The notes under the pieces were generated by a model. The model saw only the letters and a program-made list of their open reading frames with translations, was not told where the DNA came from and made no database searches. From a virus: a DNA stretch of 64,000 bases. How positions within the stretch are numbered: position 1 is the stretch's first letter; the number at the start of each line of letters is the position of its first letter. The stretch is from positions 1 through 64,000 of the IMG/VR virus record IMGVR_UViG_3300047095_000752; one strand, written 5' to 3'. Position numbers and translations under genes: made by a program. Below, piece by piece: positions 41,155-50,335 of this stretch.

Positions 41155-41411
41155 CAGCAGCATCGCTCCAAGTATTCTATTCTTTTTAGATTTACACCGA
41201 CGACCAATCGCTTTTGCTGGGGTCTAAATGTAGTATATAGAGTATATATTTCAGAGTCGTGCCGTTGGTACTCACCAGTATATGCTGGAATTCCGAATCT
41301 ATATAAAATAGAATTTAGTATTGCACTTAAATTTTGAATTTCTTTTAATATAAGACTGTAAAGTTTATTACTCGAATAAAAGTTTATTAATATATAGTGT
41401 AATTGTATCAT
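41154..41411 (-). CDS. Small hypothetical protein, 85 aa
   Basis: Overlaps both neighbours. A helical start (YSLILKEIQNLSAILNSILY) is followed by strands (SEIYTLYTTFRP) and a basic end with a Cys pair. Confidence 0.5.
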   Translation of the reverse strand: MIQLHYILINFYSSNKLYSLILKEIQNLSAILNSILYRFGIPAYTGEYQRHDSEIYTLYTTFRPQQKRLVVGVNLKRIEYLERCC

Positions 41412-41689
41412 GGTCGATAATACCTAAATGTATATGTGCTGGATGGATTTAGGTGACCACTATAATATGATATATAATTATTCAATACAAATTGTTGGAA
41501 GTGCTTTATTACATTATCAGTATAAAGTATAAATGTTAAGTTCATTGGTTGGTTATTTCTTCCCCAATGGTGAACTATTTGCGGAGTTTTAGTTATACAA
41601 TTAATCAAATATACAATAGAATTTGCTACGTTATATAAAGATGAGTCTACGTCATATGCGCCCCTGACTGCTTGTAATTTAAAACTCAA
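41408..41689 (-). CDS. Small hypothetical protein, 93 aa
   Basis: TTG start after AAAGGTG. Helix-then-strand layout (YNVANSIVYLINCITK, then MNLTFILYTDN). Unknown function. Confidence 0.5.
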   Translation of the reverse strand: MSFKLQAVRGAYDVDSSLYNVANSIVYLINCITKTPQIVHHWGRNNQPMNLTFILYTDNVIKHFQQFVLNNYISYYSGHLNPSSTYTFRYYRP

Positions 41690-41727
41690 TTTAAAACACC
41701 TTTGAAGTTGAAGTTTTATGTATTGAA

Positions 41728-41955
41728 TTATTTCTTTGAGCGATTATTGCGGCGTGCTTTCTTTTGCATCTTTGCATTTTGTTTATACTTCTTGGAACGC
41801 TTGATGATGTCAGACCGTGTATGGCAGTTATACTTAAACGAATTATCAGGTTTATCTTCGGTTGGCGCTGGAGATGATGTAATACGTTCTTCTGTTGCTA
41901 ATTGTTTCGCGTATGGGACGAGAGAATTCGTTGCGTTTTTTGTTGTTTCTACCAT
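41728..41955 (-). CDS. Small basic protein, 75 aa
   Basis: ATG after GGAG. The C-terminal half is very Lys/Arg-rich (IIKRSKKYKQNAKMQKKARR), so nucleic-acid binding is plausible. Less AT-rich than its tiny neighbours. Confidence 0.55.
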   Translation of the reverse strand: MVETTKNATNSLVPYAKQLATEERITSSPAPTEDKPDNSFKYNCHTRSDIIKRSKKYKQNAKMQKKARRNNRSKK

Positions 41956-41961
41956 TGTGTT

Positions 41962-42213
41962 TTAAACTCCGTTGTAGTAAAGTAATGCAATTTTCTTATT
42001 ATTGGTGTATTGTCCATCGTAATTTAAGATAATAGTATATCTAAAGTATGTGGTCATTAGTCTAAAATAAGTTGTGTAACCACCAACCATTCGTTTTCTA
42101 GCTTTTATTTGATATAACCTAACATGTATACCATAATGTACTCTGGACAGTATTCTTTCTATTATATTATACACGGTTATGACTAGATTCTGCAAATGTT
42201 CTTTGGAGTCCAT
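41962..42213 (-). CDS. Small hypothetical protein, 83 aa
   Basis: TAATG overlap with the gene before. An amphipathic N-terminal helix (LVITVYNIIERILSRV) is followed by Tyr-rich strands (TTYFRYTIILNYDG). Confidence 0.5.
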   Translation of the reverse strand: MDSKEHLQNLVITVYNIIERILSRVHYGIHVRLYQIKARKRMVGGYTTYFRLMTTYFRYTIILNYDGQYTNNKKIALLYYNGV

Positions 42214-42518
42214 TATACCATATCGACTATAATTGGTATAGCTAAATGCATTGGGCTATTAAAGCTTGAATCATTATACCACCCTTCAGTTATATACCAA
42301 CGTTGCTTTTTAAATTGTATGATATTGTAGTGGGTAGGGTGTTCGAACATAAATTTTTTTAATTCCGATGATATATTTTCAAATCTGGCGCGAATAAATA
42401 ATATTGTAATTGGATTGGAGTATAGTTTGAATATATTTTCTAATATGTATTTTATATTTCGTATTGCTTCCTTAAACTTAAAATCAATTTTTTGTTGAAA
42501 CTCTGACCACTTAGACAT
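42213..42518 (-). CDS. Small hypothetical protein, 101 aa
   Basis: AGGACG site, overlaps the gene before. Helical start (FKEAIRNIKYILENIFKLY) and a strand-rich end (KQRWYITEGWYND). Unknown function. Confidence 0.5.
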   Translation of the reverse strand: MSKWSEFQQKIDFKFKEAIRNIKYILENIFKLYSNPITILFIRARFENISSELKKFMFEHPTHYNIIQFKKQRWYITEGWYNDSSFNSPMHLAIPIIVDMV

Positions 42519-42738
42519 ACGATCTTTTCGTCCTTCTTATTTCGAATAATGGTACGAATTTCCAATTGTCATAATATGATAAAGTATAACTATTATTACT
42601 CGGGTAGTTTGTATATGTTAGTGAACCAAATTCGAAATGATATCCCCATTTGTTATTTAAGTTGTATAACAAATTTAATATATCCTTCATTATGCTATAT
42701 ACTATCCTAATTTCAACTAAGGTTTGAGTAGCACTCAT
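42511..42738 (-). CDS. Small hypothetical protein, 75 aa
   Basis: TTGGAG site; its ATG overlaps the stop of the hub gene. Helix-then-strand layout (YSIMKDILNLLYNL, then SYTLSYYDNWKFVP). Confidence 0.5.
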   Translation of the reverse strand: MSATQTLVEIRIVYSIMKDILNLLYNLNNKWGYHFEFGSLTYTNYPSNNSYTLSYYDNWKFVPLFEIRRTKRSYV

Positions 42739-44648
42739 TAAGACTCCAAGCTTTCCCTAAAGCAAGTTACTTCGACGGAACATGAATAGTGACCAGTTTC
42801 TTCTCTGGATAATTTAAGGGCGGATGATCCTACTATATACTTCCCGCTATATTTTAGGTATTCAGTGATATGAGGGATCAATTCAACACATGCTCCAACT
42901 TTACATAATTTCTTTATAGGTAATTTATTACCATTTAATTTGAATGTGAAAGTAGAACATGAAGCAATATATGATGCTAACTTTGAAGTCATGTATGCAT
43001 CATCCGAATCGTCTTCACTTGAGTAGCCGGTTGTATTTGAAATAATCTTATTCTTTTTAGCTACCTCATTACATATAAGTGCGGGATTTTGTATGATCTT
43101 AAACCCTTTCGCTACATCATCGAGAGTTTTCTTAACCGTCTCTGTAAATTTATTTCTTGGTTTTTTAATTAATATATGTTCAAACCCAGCTTTCATCATA
43201 CTGGCATTTGTATTATTCTTAACCTTCAATGGGTTGTATGTGTAAAACTTATTATCACCTTCGATAGTCTTTTTCATGATTTCAGATGCATCTGCACCTA
43301 TCGCCAAGAAATCTACCGTATATAAAACTTCTTGTTCACTCGCTTTTGTTATATCCCAAATGTTAACACTATTTTCAAGATCACAAAATACCATCATGGG
43401 ACCTTTGAATAGACCGTACTTGTCATTAATGTGCCGAACACAACCAATGAATGAGCGTGGAGGTATAACAGCTTGTTTAATTTCAATTGGGTTACAATTA
43501 TTAAAATCTATGTTCTTTTTAATTTCGCCTGATGTTACATATTTATCGAACAGTGTGGATACCATATTAATCGGGGTATTTTTTCCACCAGATCCACCAT
43601 CGGCACCCTGTCCTGCGGGTTTGTTGTTTTTATTATTTAACTTTTTGGTTTGACCTGATATTTCATTAAAAGATCCATTACCGATTGTCCCTAATCCAAA
43701 CCCACTACCGGTGTCTATAGTCGTTTCCATTCCACCTATATCAGTCGGAGAACTCACTTGACTTCCATCGGCGTTATATGACGTTTTATACGGAGAATCT
43801 GTAACGGGGCCGCCGCCCGGATAACCAAATGTTGGATTGTCTTTTATAAATTGTTCCTGTCCCGGACTATAGCCGGTAGGTGCTGCGACTACGGGATCGG
43901 CTGTCGGCACACTGAATGTTGGGTTGTCTATTAAAAATTGTTCTTGCCCCGGACTATAGCCAGTAGACTTCGCCCCTGCTGTTGCTTTTTTAGGAGCGGT
44001 ACCGGGATATCCAAATGATGGATTATCTCTTATAAATTGTTCTTGACCCGGACTAAAACCGACCGGCGCGGGAGCGGGGGGAGGATCTGGGGTCGCCACT
44101 CTAAATGTCGGATTATCTATCAGAAATTGATCGTAGCCCGGTGGGTTCGGTGGTGCTATTGTAGTACCGACCGGTTTAAATCCACCGTTGACAGTTTCTG
44201 TTATTTTTTTCTGCTCTCCGGAATTGGATTTACTTTCTGTGAATAAAAAATTAACAGTTTTGGAAAATGCCAGATAAGGTTCTTTCATGAGTGCGATTAC
44301 ATTCACTGTATCTTCAAGTTGGTTCGTTTCATTGTTGGTGTCTGAATTCTTTTGAGATGACACTTTATTATCCATATGGACAACAATTAAATCGACTTCC
44401 GTAGTTTCTGTCGCTTGAGAATCTTCATTGGTTACAACGATTTGTATGCGAGCATCTTCTTGCCCATATAACTGTTCCAAAAAATAATCCTTAGATGATA
44501 ATAAAATCTTAATTAAAAATACAGGATATATCGTTTTAATCGAATTTATTATAATAATATTCTGGACACGCATGGTTAAGTCAATCTTTCCTATGAAAAA
44601 TTGAATAGTGTACTGTGGTCTAATTACACGAGTCGATGGTTTTGCCAT
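42738..44648 (-). CDS. Probable baseplate hub protein with four inserted repeats
   Basis: About 636 aa. The N-terminal ~95 residues and the C-terminal ~280 residues look like a phage hub or tail-tip protein: a strand-rich start, FFIGKIDLTMRVQNIIIINS, and an end RSFIGCVRHINDKYGLFKGP. Between them is a Pro/Gly-rich segment with four copies of about 30 residues of the form GYSPGQEQFIxDNPTFgyPg (copies begin GYDQFLIDNPTF, GFSPGQEQFIRD, GYSPGQEQFLID, GYSPGQEQFIKD), followed by a Gly/Ser-rich linker. The repeats could bind a partner in the virion or the cell wall. I use the ATG at 44648 for ribosome-site spacing. Confidence 0.55.
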   Translation of the reverse strand: MAKPSTRVIRPQYTIQFFIGKIDLTMRVQNIIIINSIKTIYPVFLIKILLSSKDYFLEQLYGQEDARIQIVVTNEDSQATETTEVDLIVVHMDNKVSSQKNSDTNNETNQLEDTVNVIALMKEPYLAFSKTVNFLFTESKSNSGEQKKITETVNGGFKPVGTTIAPPNPPGYDQFLIDNPTFRVATPDPPPAPAPVGFSPGQEQFIRDNPSFGYPGTAPKKATAGAKSTGYSPGQEQFLIDNPTFSVPTADPVVAAPTGYSPGQEQFIKDNPTFGYPGGGPVTDSPYKTSYNADGSQVSSPTDIGGMETTIDTGSGFGLGTIGNGSFNEISGQTKKLNNKNNKPAGQGADGGSGGKNTPINMVSTLFDKYVTSGEIKKNIDFNNCNPIEIKQAVIPPRSFIGCVRHINDKYGLFKGPMMVFCDLENSVNIWDITKASEQEVLYTVDFLAIGADASEIMKKTIEGDNKFYTYNPLKVKNNTNASMMKAGFEHILIKKPRNKFTETVKKTLDDVAKGFKIIQNPALICNEVAKKNKIISNTTGYSSEDDSDDAYMTSKLASYIASCSTFTFKLNGNKLPIKKLCKVGACVELIPHITEYLKYSGKYIVGSSALKLSREETGHYSCSVEVTCFRESLES

Positions 44649-44679
44649 ATTCATATCCTTTTTTATATAAATTTGTCCT

Positions 44680-44711
44680 AAAAAATAGGGTTGGTGTATA
44701 ATCCAAACCCT
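44680..44711 (-). terminator. Terminator after 44742 gene
   Basis: The - strand AGGGTTTGGATTATACACCAACCCT hairpin is followed by ATTTTTTA. Confidence 0.8.
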
Positions 44712-44741
44712 TGCAAATGCTTATTTTATCTTAAATTTGTG

Positions 44742-45173
44742 TTATTTTAGGACTGATAAAACAATGGATCCTAAAGTACACGCAAGTGCTAGGATTGCAA
44801 AGAATGTTAATATAATCACGAACAATACACCCCATGTGATGGCATACACTATATCCCCTGTTAATCCGATAAAGTTAGCTGCTATTTTATCGGACAACTC
44901 GGATATAAACTCAATGGCTGACTCAAACGAATTTAATAATTTTGAGATCCAGCTAAATGTAAACCCTTCTGTGTGCGCCTTCTCTTCTTTGGTTGGTTCT
45001 TCCATTGGTTCATCTTCAATGAAAGTATACAGTGCTTCGTTTAGTTTTACAATATTTTCGTTTTCATCTATACACTTGGATATACCTTCCTTAATGGCTT
45101 CCCTCTCATCGGACGTGTATAAAGTACTTCCATCTTCACTATGGTATTCGAGGGGTTCTTCGGTTCCAAACAT
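44742..45173 (-). CDS. Membrane protein with acidic N-terminus, 143 aa
   Basis: The start at 45173 (MFGTEEPLEYHSEDG) follows AAGGAG by about 12 nt; the open frame upstream runs into the promoter. An acidic helical N-terminal domain is followed by one long or two short membrane helices at the C-terminus (WGVLFVIILTFFAILALACT). Size and C-terminal anchoring are compatible with a holin or an inner-membrane virion protein, but this is not shown. It is a single-gene unit between promoter and terminator. Confidence 0.6.
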   Translation of the reverse strand: MFGTEEPLEYHSEDGSTLYTSDEREAIKEGISKCIDENENIVKLNEALYTFIEDEPMEEPTKEEKAHTEGFTFSWISKLLNSFESAIEFISELSDKIAANFIGLTGDIVYAITWGVLFVIILTFFAILALACTLGSIVLSVLK

Positions 45174-45190
45174 GTATACATAGTCTCCTT

Positions 45191-45211
45191 TCAATATTAA
45201 ATATATATAGT
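45191..45211 (-). promoter_or_regulatory. Phage promoter motif
   Basis: The - strand reads CTATATATATTTAATATTGA, directly after the terminator of the MoxR/VWA operon and about 20 nt before the 44742-45173 start. Confidence 0.7.
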
Positions 45212-45217
45212 ATTTAC

Positions 45218-45252
45218 AAAAAAATAACTCACCGATAATCACGGTGAGTTAC
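45218..45252 (-). terminator. Terminator of the MoxR/VWA operon
   Basis: The - strand TAACTCACCGTGATTATCGGTGAGTTA hairpin is followed by TTTTTTTG, just after the VWA gene stop. Confidence 0.85.
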
Positions 45253-45265
45253 AAATATATTTTAA

Positions 45266-47140
45266 TTATGCTTTCGTTTTACTTATGTTTACCGTAAAGG
45301 TCGGGTACGGAATATCAACTTGGAACTTATCGCTCCGCCCATTGATGCACCATATTGTTTCCATATGTTTAAAGAACTCGTAGTTACCGCAGAGTTCTTC
45401 AACATCGGATTCATAGTCGGTAAAGAACATCACAGTGCTGAGAATATTGTTTTCAAACAAATCTTGAATTTGCTCAAACACTTCTCGGTGTGATGTGCCG
45501 CCGCGCCCTTTTATATTTTTTATCTTTTGAAAGATTTCGTCTTTTGACGTTGCTTCTTCAATTATGATAGTGTCCACAACTACATAGTCATGAACAAATA
45601 CATATATTTTATCGTACTTACCATGAGAATCACATATGATAGAAACTGCAGTATTCAAATCTTCGTCGGGCATTGAACCCGATGAGTCAATGGCTACACA
45701 TAACAATTCGGGGACCAATCGAGTTGGTGTACCCGGAATTGCTATATTCATTTCTTGCATTAAGTGACCCATGTATTTATTGTATGTCGCGAATGATTTT
45801 TCTTCTGATTTTTGAGTCTTGGTGGCAATGGCATTCTTCAGAAGATAATCCCAAGGATACTTCACTTCGAAGAACTTATCGAATAACGTTCCACCCTCAC
45901 CACCGCCAGTGCCTTTACTCAATACCGAAGATAAAGCTTGAGAGTAATTCTGATAGACGAAGGGTGCTTGCTCGCCTATCCCTTTACCACCGGATGAATT
46001 ATTACCCAAGTCATAAATCGATTCATAACTTTTATGTGATACTTTATCGTATACTTGAATGATGATTACCGTCAAAGTCGGCAGCGCATCCTCTGGGATT
46101 TCCTGAAGGTTTTGTTTGGTATCATCATATTCTTCTTCATCTTCGTCGGATTCGGTGTGAGCATCCGGATCTTCGGGTATATGTATCTTAGCATTTATGT
46201 CGGCTACTTTTGAATTTGTGATAAGTGAATCGATCATCGGATTTACATCATCGACATAATCCGGATCATTCTTATCGAAATCCGCAGCTTTATTAGATTT
46301 TGTGAATTTAGGATTTGAGGATTTTATATAATCATCATCAGTGATAGTAGCATCGTTTACGGCGGACTCAATGGCGTCAGACCCATCGAGTAGGAACTCC
46401 ATGTCGCCAGTTTCGATTGCCTTTTTCACTGCGTTCATTTCAATCGCTAATTTTTGACTAAAATCTTTTTGGGTCAGTATATCTTCAACCGTTATTGGTG
46501 GGGGTTGAAGTCCATTTTGTATGAACATTTGTGGTGGTAATAGTGGTATTTTAATTTTCTTTGCTGATATATCAAACTCATTATTAGTTTCAATTCTATA
46601 TGCTAGCGACTCTACAGATTCGAGAGTGTCTTTATCGTGATATCGGTCGATAAAGATTGACTCTTTTGGAAAATGCATTATGTTTGTCGATTTACTATTT
46701 TTATGAAGATCGTGTAATATACTGTTGACTGTATGATCCGCCGCTACGTTAAACACGAGTGCGGATTTCAAGTCTTCCGGTATTCTATCATTATGTCTGA
46801 ATATGTGGTGGATGATTTCATGTATGATTTTGAATAACAGTTTAAAGGCAAAGAACTCGTCGTTCAAGGCTTTTGGGTCTGCTATTATATTTAGGGTGTT
46901 ATCTTCTATGTATACCATACCCGAGACAAGTTCTTGGAGTTTGGTGGATATTTGTTTCATGTACGAGTTATCTACGAATACCAATTTTCGTTCGAGACCC
47001 ATATAGAAGTGTCCGAAGAACTTCAATTTGGATGCAGGATTTATCAATACAGCTTGGATTATCTCTAAATCTTCTTCATACTTTTTTACTAAATTCGAAG
47101 TAAGATCTAGACGTTCGAATTTCTCTAAATCGAATTTCAT
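45266..47140 (-). CDS. VWA-like metallopeptidase-domain protein (DUF2201 type)
   Basis: 624 aa. The N-terminal domain carries KIIHEIIHHIFRH, an HExxH zinc site at about residues 107-111, followed by FNVAADHTVN, as in the predicted metallopeptidase part of DUF2201 proteins. A long acidic linker follows (for example HTESDEDEEEYDD). The C-terminal VWA-like domain has a MIDAS in CVAIDSSGSMPDED near residue 483. It pairs with the MoxR-type ATPase gene 8 bases upstream. In bacteria such pairs act as a chaperone or remodelling machine; the target here is unknown. Confidence 0.82.
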   Translation of the reverse strand: MKFDLEKFERLDLTSNLVKKYEEDLEIIQAVLINPASKLKFFGHFYMGLERKLVFVDNSYMKQISTKLQELVSGMVYIEDNTLNIIADPKALNDEFFAFKLLFKIIHEIIHHIFRHNDRIPEDLKSALVFNVAADHTVNSILHDLHKNSKSTNIMHFPKESIFIDRYHDKDTLESVESLAYRIETNNEFDISAKKIKIPLLPPQMFIQNGLQPPPITVEDILTQKDFSQKLAIEMNAVKKAIETGDMEFLLDGSDAIESAVNDATITDDDYIKSSNPKFTKSNKAADFDKNDPDYVDDVNPMIDSLITNSKVADINAKIHIPEDPDAHTESDEDEEEYDDTKQNLQEIPEDALPTLTVIIIQVYDKVSHKSYESIYDLGNNSSGGKGIGEQAPFVYQNYSQALSSVLSKGTGGGEGGTLFDKFFEVKYPWDYLLKNAIATKTQKSEEKSFATYNKYMGHLMQEMNIAIPGTPTRLVPELLCVAIDSSGSMPDEDLNTAVSIICDSHGKYDKIYVFVHDYVVVDTIIIEEATSKDEIFQKIKNIKGRGGTSHREVFEQIQDLFENNILSTVMFFTDYESDVEELCGNYEFFKHMETIWCINGRSDKFQVDIPYPTFTVNISKTKA

Positions 47141-47147
47141 GTTATAT

Positions 47148-48497
47148 CTATTTGTTGTTGACTTTGTTGTATCGTTCGGAGAGATTGGAGACGGTGCGAG
47201 TCTTACCCGTCATATCTTGCGTGATGTAGTGAAGAATGCTGTTCGGGATGAGATTGTTGTTTGCCCACTGGCTGATGACATCGAACATGGTAACAGAATC
47301 CGCGCCAATTTGGACCCGGTTGTGTTTGGATGCCAGAGTCATGATTGCGAGTGACGCCAATTCCGTGAGACCGGATTCTTTATAATCCATAACAATCTTG
47401 GTGTAAATGTCGATGATGCGCTTGATTTCTTTGAGTTGCTTAATGTTATCTTGTTCCGAAGGCTTGGATACCTGTCGGGGATCATTATTCTTCTCGATGA
47501 AATCCATGATCTTGGACTTCACATATTCCGTGCAAGCGATGATAACGGGATAACGGTCAGCATTCGAACTGGAGCGAGGCATTTTCCCGCTCTTCTCGAA
47601 AATCTCAACGACCGGAACTTTGGAATATACAAGATAGAAATTGGTCAACTGGGCTGCTGCTTGGTGGGATACTGCACCTTCGGCGAGCGCGGTGAATATG
47701 TCGGTATTCTTGGACAGATCAATATAGTCCGAAATTGCAGTGAATGTGTTTGCAAGTCCTGCCCATGACCGGGGAGTACCATGGGGTGTGCTCGCTTCAG
47801 CTTCGAGAAAGAAGCCATCATTCGCGGAATTGCGGAGAAATGAAAGAACGATGGGATTCAGCCGGTTTGGCTCAGCATATTGGTTGATCCACTCATGGCG
47901 ATTCGGGCGGACATTGATAATCTGCATGCGATTCATGATTGCCGACATGGACTGCTTCGCGCCCGCAAGAGTGGATGCGTTACCAGCAGCACAGAAGCGA
48001 ACATTATTCGGCATCTTATATCCGTGAATCTTGTGATCTGTGAACAATTCGAAACCATAGGACTGAACACTGGCGGGTGCGAGGTGCCAATCGTCAAACA
48101 ATACGATGCTGAATTCATGGTCCTTGGAAAGCTGCTGAATCTGATAGAAAAGTTCAGGAGCAAGCCAATGTGTGTATTTATTCTTCACCTCCTCCCACGT
48201 ACCGTCTTCACGTTCGACCGATGTGAGTGAATCGCTGATGGTCGGGAGACCGGAAAGCTGCTCAATGGGAAGCAGACCAATCGTAACCGAAAATCCGCCG
48301 AATCCGTATTTCTTGAGTACATCCTTGAAGATAGAAGATTTACCGGTACCGGGCTGAGACACGATATACGGAATCAAATAGTCGTTGGTATTTTCCGTAA
48401 AGCGGCGGTGGGCAAGCTTAACCGCCATTTCAAATCCCATGTCGATGTAGATGGGGCTTTTCGGACGGGACAGTTCTTCAGTGGTTTTGGAAGCCAT
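47148..48497 (-). CDS. MoxR-family AAA+ ATPase
   Basis: 449 aa. Walker A SQPGTGKSS (about residues 47-55), Walker B SIVLFDDWHLAP near 131-142, and a sensor segment PNNVRFCAAGNAS followed by arginine-rich NRMQIINVRPNRHEW. The family remodels protein complexes, usually with a VWA-domain partner, here the next gene. The bases are richer in GC and the codons more regular than in the surrounding unknown genes, suggesting high expression. The start overlaps the end of the upstream gene by one base. Confidence 0.88.
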   Translation of the reverse strand: MASKTTEELSRPKSPIYIDMGFEMAVKLAHRRFTENTNDYLIPYIVSQPGTGKSSIFKDVLKKYGFGGFSVTIGLLPIEQLSGLPTISDSLTSVEREDGTWEEVKNKYTHWLAPELFYQIQQLSKDHEFSIVLFDDWHLAPASVQSYGFELFTDHKIHGYKMPNNVRFCAAGNASTLAGAKQSMSAIMNRMQIINVRPNRHEWINQYAEPNRLNPIVLSFLRNSANDGFFLEAEASTPHGTPRSWAGLANTFTAISDYIDLSKNTDIFTALAEGAVSHQAAAQLTNFYLVYSKVPVVEIFEKSGKMPRSSSNADRYPVIIACTEYVKSKIMDFIEKNNDPRQVSKPSEQDNIKQLKEIKRIIDIYTKIVMDYKESGLTELASLAIMTLASKHNRVQIGADSVTMFDVISQWANNNLIPNSILHYITQDMTGKTRTVSNLSERYNKVNNK

Positions 48498-49228
48498 TAA
48501 TAGCGTCTTTCTCTTTCGTTGTACTGAATAAGTAAAGTTTGTACAAAAGGGTAAATATAATTACTATATATCACAAACTTGTCAACATCAGATGAATCTA
48601 TATTAGATAGCATTGATTTACTTATCTTTAATAATGTATCTCCTTTCATTGGGATTGTTATGACCCCATCTTTAGACTCTCTTGCAAACCAGTTCATATT
48701 GTTAGATGCTAAAAAGGTTTTACGTAAATACTCACACCCTTCTAGAATCTTTTTTCGATTAGAAAAATCAATATTGAACATTAGTTTGTAAAAGGATGTA
48801 TCAAGAGGTTTATGGATCATACCTTTAATTGCTACGGTATTATCCATGTATAGTATCAACAACTTTTTATTATCCATTGATTTTATAAGTTTAGTTATAT
48901 TTTTTCTAAATAACAATTTAAATGATATATCCGTTGACTCTAATACCTTATCAACTATGAATCCATCTTTTTGTCTCCATACGAGGTTTTCCTCTTTTAA
49001 ATTATTTTCTTTTACATATAGTCGAATTAATCTTTTCATCCCATCGGACAAAACGTGTTTTAATACTGGATTTTCTTTTTGCATTTGCCCGATTTGTATA
49101 TTTCTTAATTCCTTATTATCATAGTCGATATGAGATAAATCACACTGAATATTATTGAGGAGGTTATATACGCAAGCCTCAAAGTCATACTCGTATAAAT
49201 TATCAAATACTTTTCTATTATCTTTCAC
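48497..49228 (-). CDS. Hypothetical protein, 243 aa
   Basis: GTG start after GGAGGATACA. Helical, Lys/Asp/Asn-rich, without recognised motifs. It is transcribed ahead of the MoxR ATPase and may be an adaptor of that machine, from position only. Confidence 0.6.
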   Translation of the reverse strand: MKDNRKVFDNLYEYDFEACVYNLLNNIQCDLSHIDYDNKELRNIQIGQMQKENPVLKHVLSDGMKRLIRLYVKENNLKEENLVWRQKDGFIVDKVLESTDISFKLLFRKNITKLIKSMDNKKLLILYMDNTVAIKGMIHKPLDTSFYKLMFNIDFSNRKKILEGCEYLRKTFLASNNMNWFARESKDGVITIPMKGDTLLKISKSMLSNIDSSDVDKFVIYSNYIYPFVQTLLIQYNERERRY

Positions 49229-49251
49229 TGTATCCTCCAGTTGACTCCACG

Positions 49252-49656
49252 TTATTTTTTATATTTCATAATTTTCTTTCGTCCAAAAGAATAATTGGGT
49301 AAAAAGTCTATTATCCGAGCATTATATGATTTATTGTGTAAAACGCCAAATATCAATTGAGCGCAGTATTGAATTAATTCGTAAAATGTTTTAACTCTTT
49401 CTTCATGCATGGGGTAATTCATACGTTCATAGAATTCCCATTTAAATTTCGAACACCATCCTTTTGTAAATTCCATCCTTGAATTATATTTTTTATAATT
49501 ATATCTTACGACTTCCCCGTTTAATCGCATAACAGAGTCTGTCCACGCACAGTCTGGCCATCGCCGCGATGACCCACCAACTCTTCTATAAAGATACCCC
49601 CTGAACGGGTAAAATAAAATCTTATATTTTCTATCTATTTTAGGTAGTTTTTTCAT
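49252..49656 (-). CDS. Hypothetical protein, 134 aa
   Basis: Basic, Tyr/Trp/Arg-rich (FRGYLYRRVGGSSRRWPDCAW). Its ATG overlaps the stop of a possible 14-aa leader peptide. No family recognised. Confidence 0.55.
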   Translation of the reverse strand: MKKLPKIDRKYKILFYPFRGYLYRRVGGSSRRWPDCAWTDSVMRLNGEVVRYNYKKYNSRMEFTKGWCSKFKWEFYERMNYPMHEERVKTFYELIQYCAQLIFGVLHNKSYNARIIDFLPNYSFGRKKIMKYKK

Positions 49657-49697
49657 CGTGATACCTTACATATATAATCAAAAAGTTTAGTTTTCAT
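49653..49697 (-). CDS. Possible 14-aa leader peptide
   Basis: MKTKLFDYICKVSR with AAAGGA about 10 nt upstream and an ATGA overlap with the next gene. It could couple translation. Very short, so uncertain. Confidence 0.3.
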   Translation of the reverse strand: MKTKLFDYICKVSR

Positions 49698-49781
49698 ATA
49701 GGTCAATTCCTTTACCGGAAATTCATTCCATTACTTCACACTCCCATTTTAGACGAATAAAAAATAAGTGAAACTATAATT

Positions 49782-49803
49782 TCAATAATTTATATATATA
49801 ATA
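49782..49803 (-). promoter_or_regulatory. Phage promoter motif
   Basis: The - strand reads TTATTATATATATAAATTATTGA, nearly the same as the copies at 10802 and 17481. It starts the unit leading to the MoxR/VWA genes. Confidence 0.7.
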
Positions 49804-49821
49804 AACCTTTATACTGACAAT

Positions 49822-50268
49822 TTAATACGAACTGTAGACGTACGGATCTAATGGTTTAATTAATAGATCTTTTTTCCCAAATATTGATCCTAAAAGTTTA
49901 ACTATTTTAAATACAAAATCAAATCTTAGCTTAGGTAACACTAAAGCCCGTTCATAACTGCTATCGTCTAAATGTGATAAAAATATTTCATGGTGTATAG
50001 ACTTTGGTATAAATTTTATAAAATTCTCAAATATATCTTTATGTATATGGGATGTTCTTATAGCTCGCCCAAACCCTCTTGATGCACTTATACTTAGATC
50101 AATACAATCTATTATAAAGTCAAAATATGATATGCTATGAAGATATACATCATAAGTGATTGTGCGGGGATTATATGTATTTGGTTTATGTGTTTTGGAT
50201 GTATTATAGAATTTATTGAAATTATACTCAAATGATTTTATGGCTGACTTTTTGTTTATTATGAACAC
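49822..50268 (-). CDS. Hypothetical protein, 148 aa
   Basis: GTG start after AAGGGAG. Phe/Tyr/Ser-rich with a basic N-terminus and a helical end (KLRFDFVFKIVKLLGSIFGK). Lies between the RNA polymerase-unit terminator and the promoter at 49782. Unknown function. Confidence 0.55.
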   Translation of the reverse strand: MFIINKKSAIKSFEYNFNKFYNTSKTHKPNTYNPRTITYDVYLHSISYFDFIIDCIDLSISASRGFGRAIRTSHIHKDIFENFIKFIPKSIHHEIFLSHLDDSSYERALVLPKLRFDFVFKIVKLLGSIFGKKDLLIKPLDPYVYSSY

Positions 50269-50285
50269 ATAAACTCCCTTAAAGT

Positions 50286-50319
50286 AAAAATCCCGATCCT
50301 ATAATTAAGATCGGGATTT
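50286..50319 (-). terminator. Terminator of the RNA polymerase unit
   Basis: The - strand ATCCCGATC…GATCGGGAT hairpin is followed by TTTTTACTTT, after the 50336 endonuclease gene. Confidence 0.8.
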
Positions 50320-50335
50320 GAAATGGGTTTGGTGG

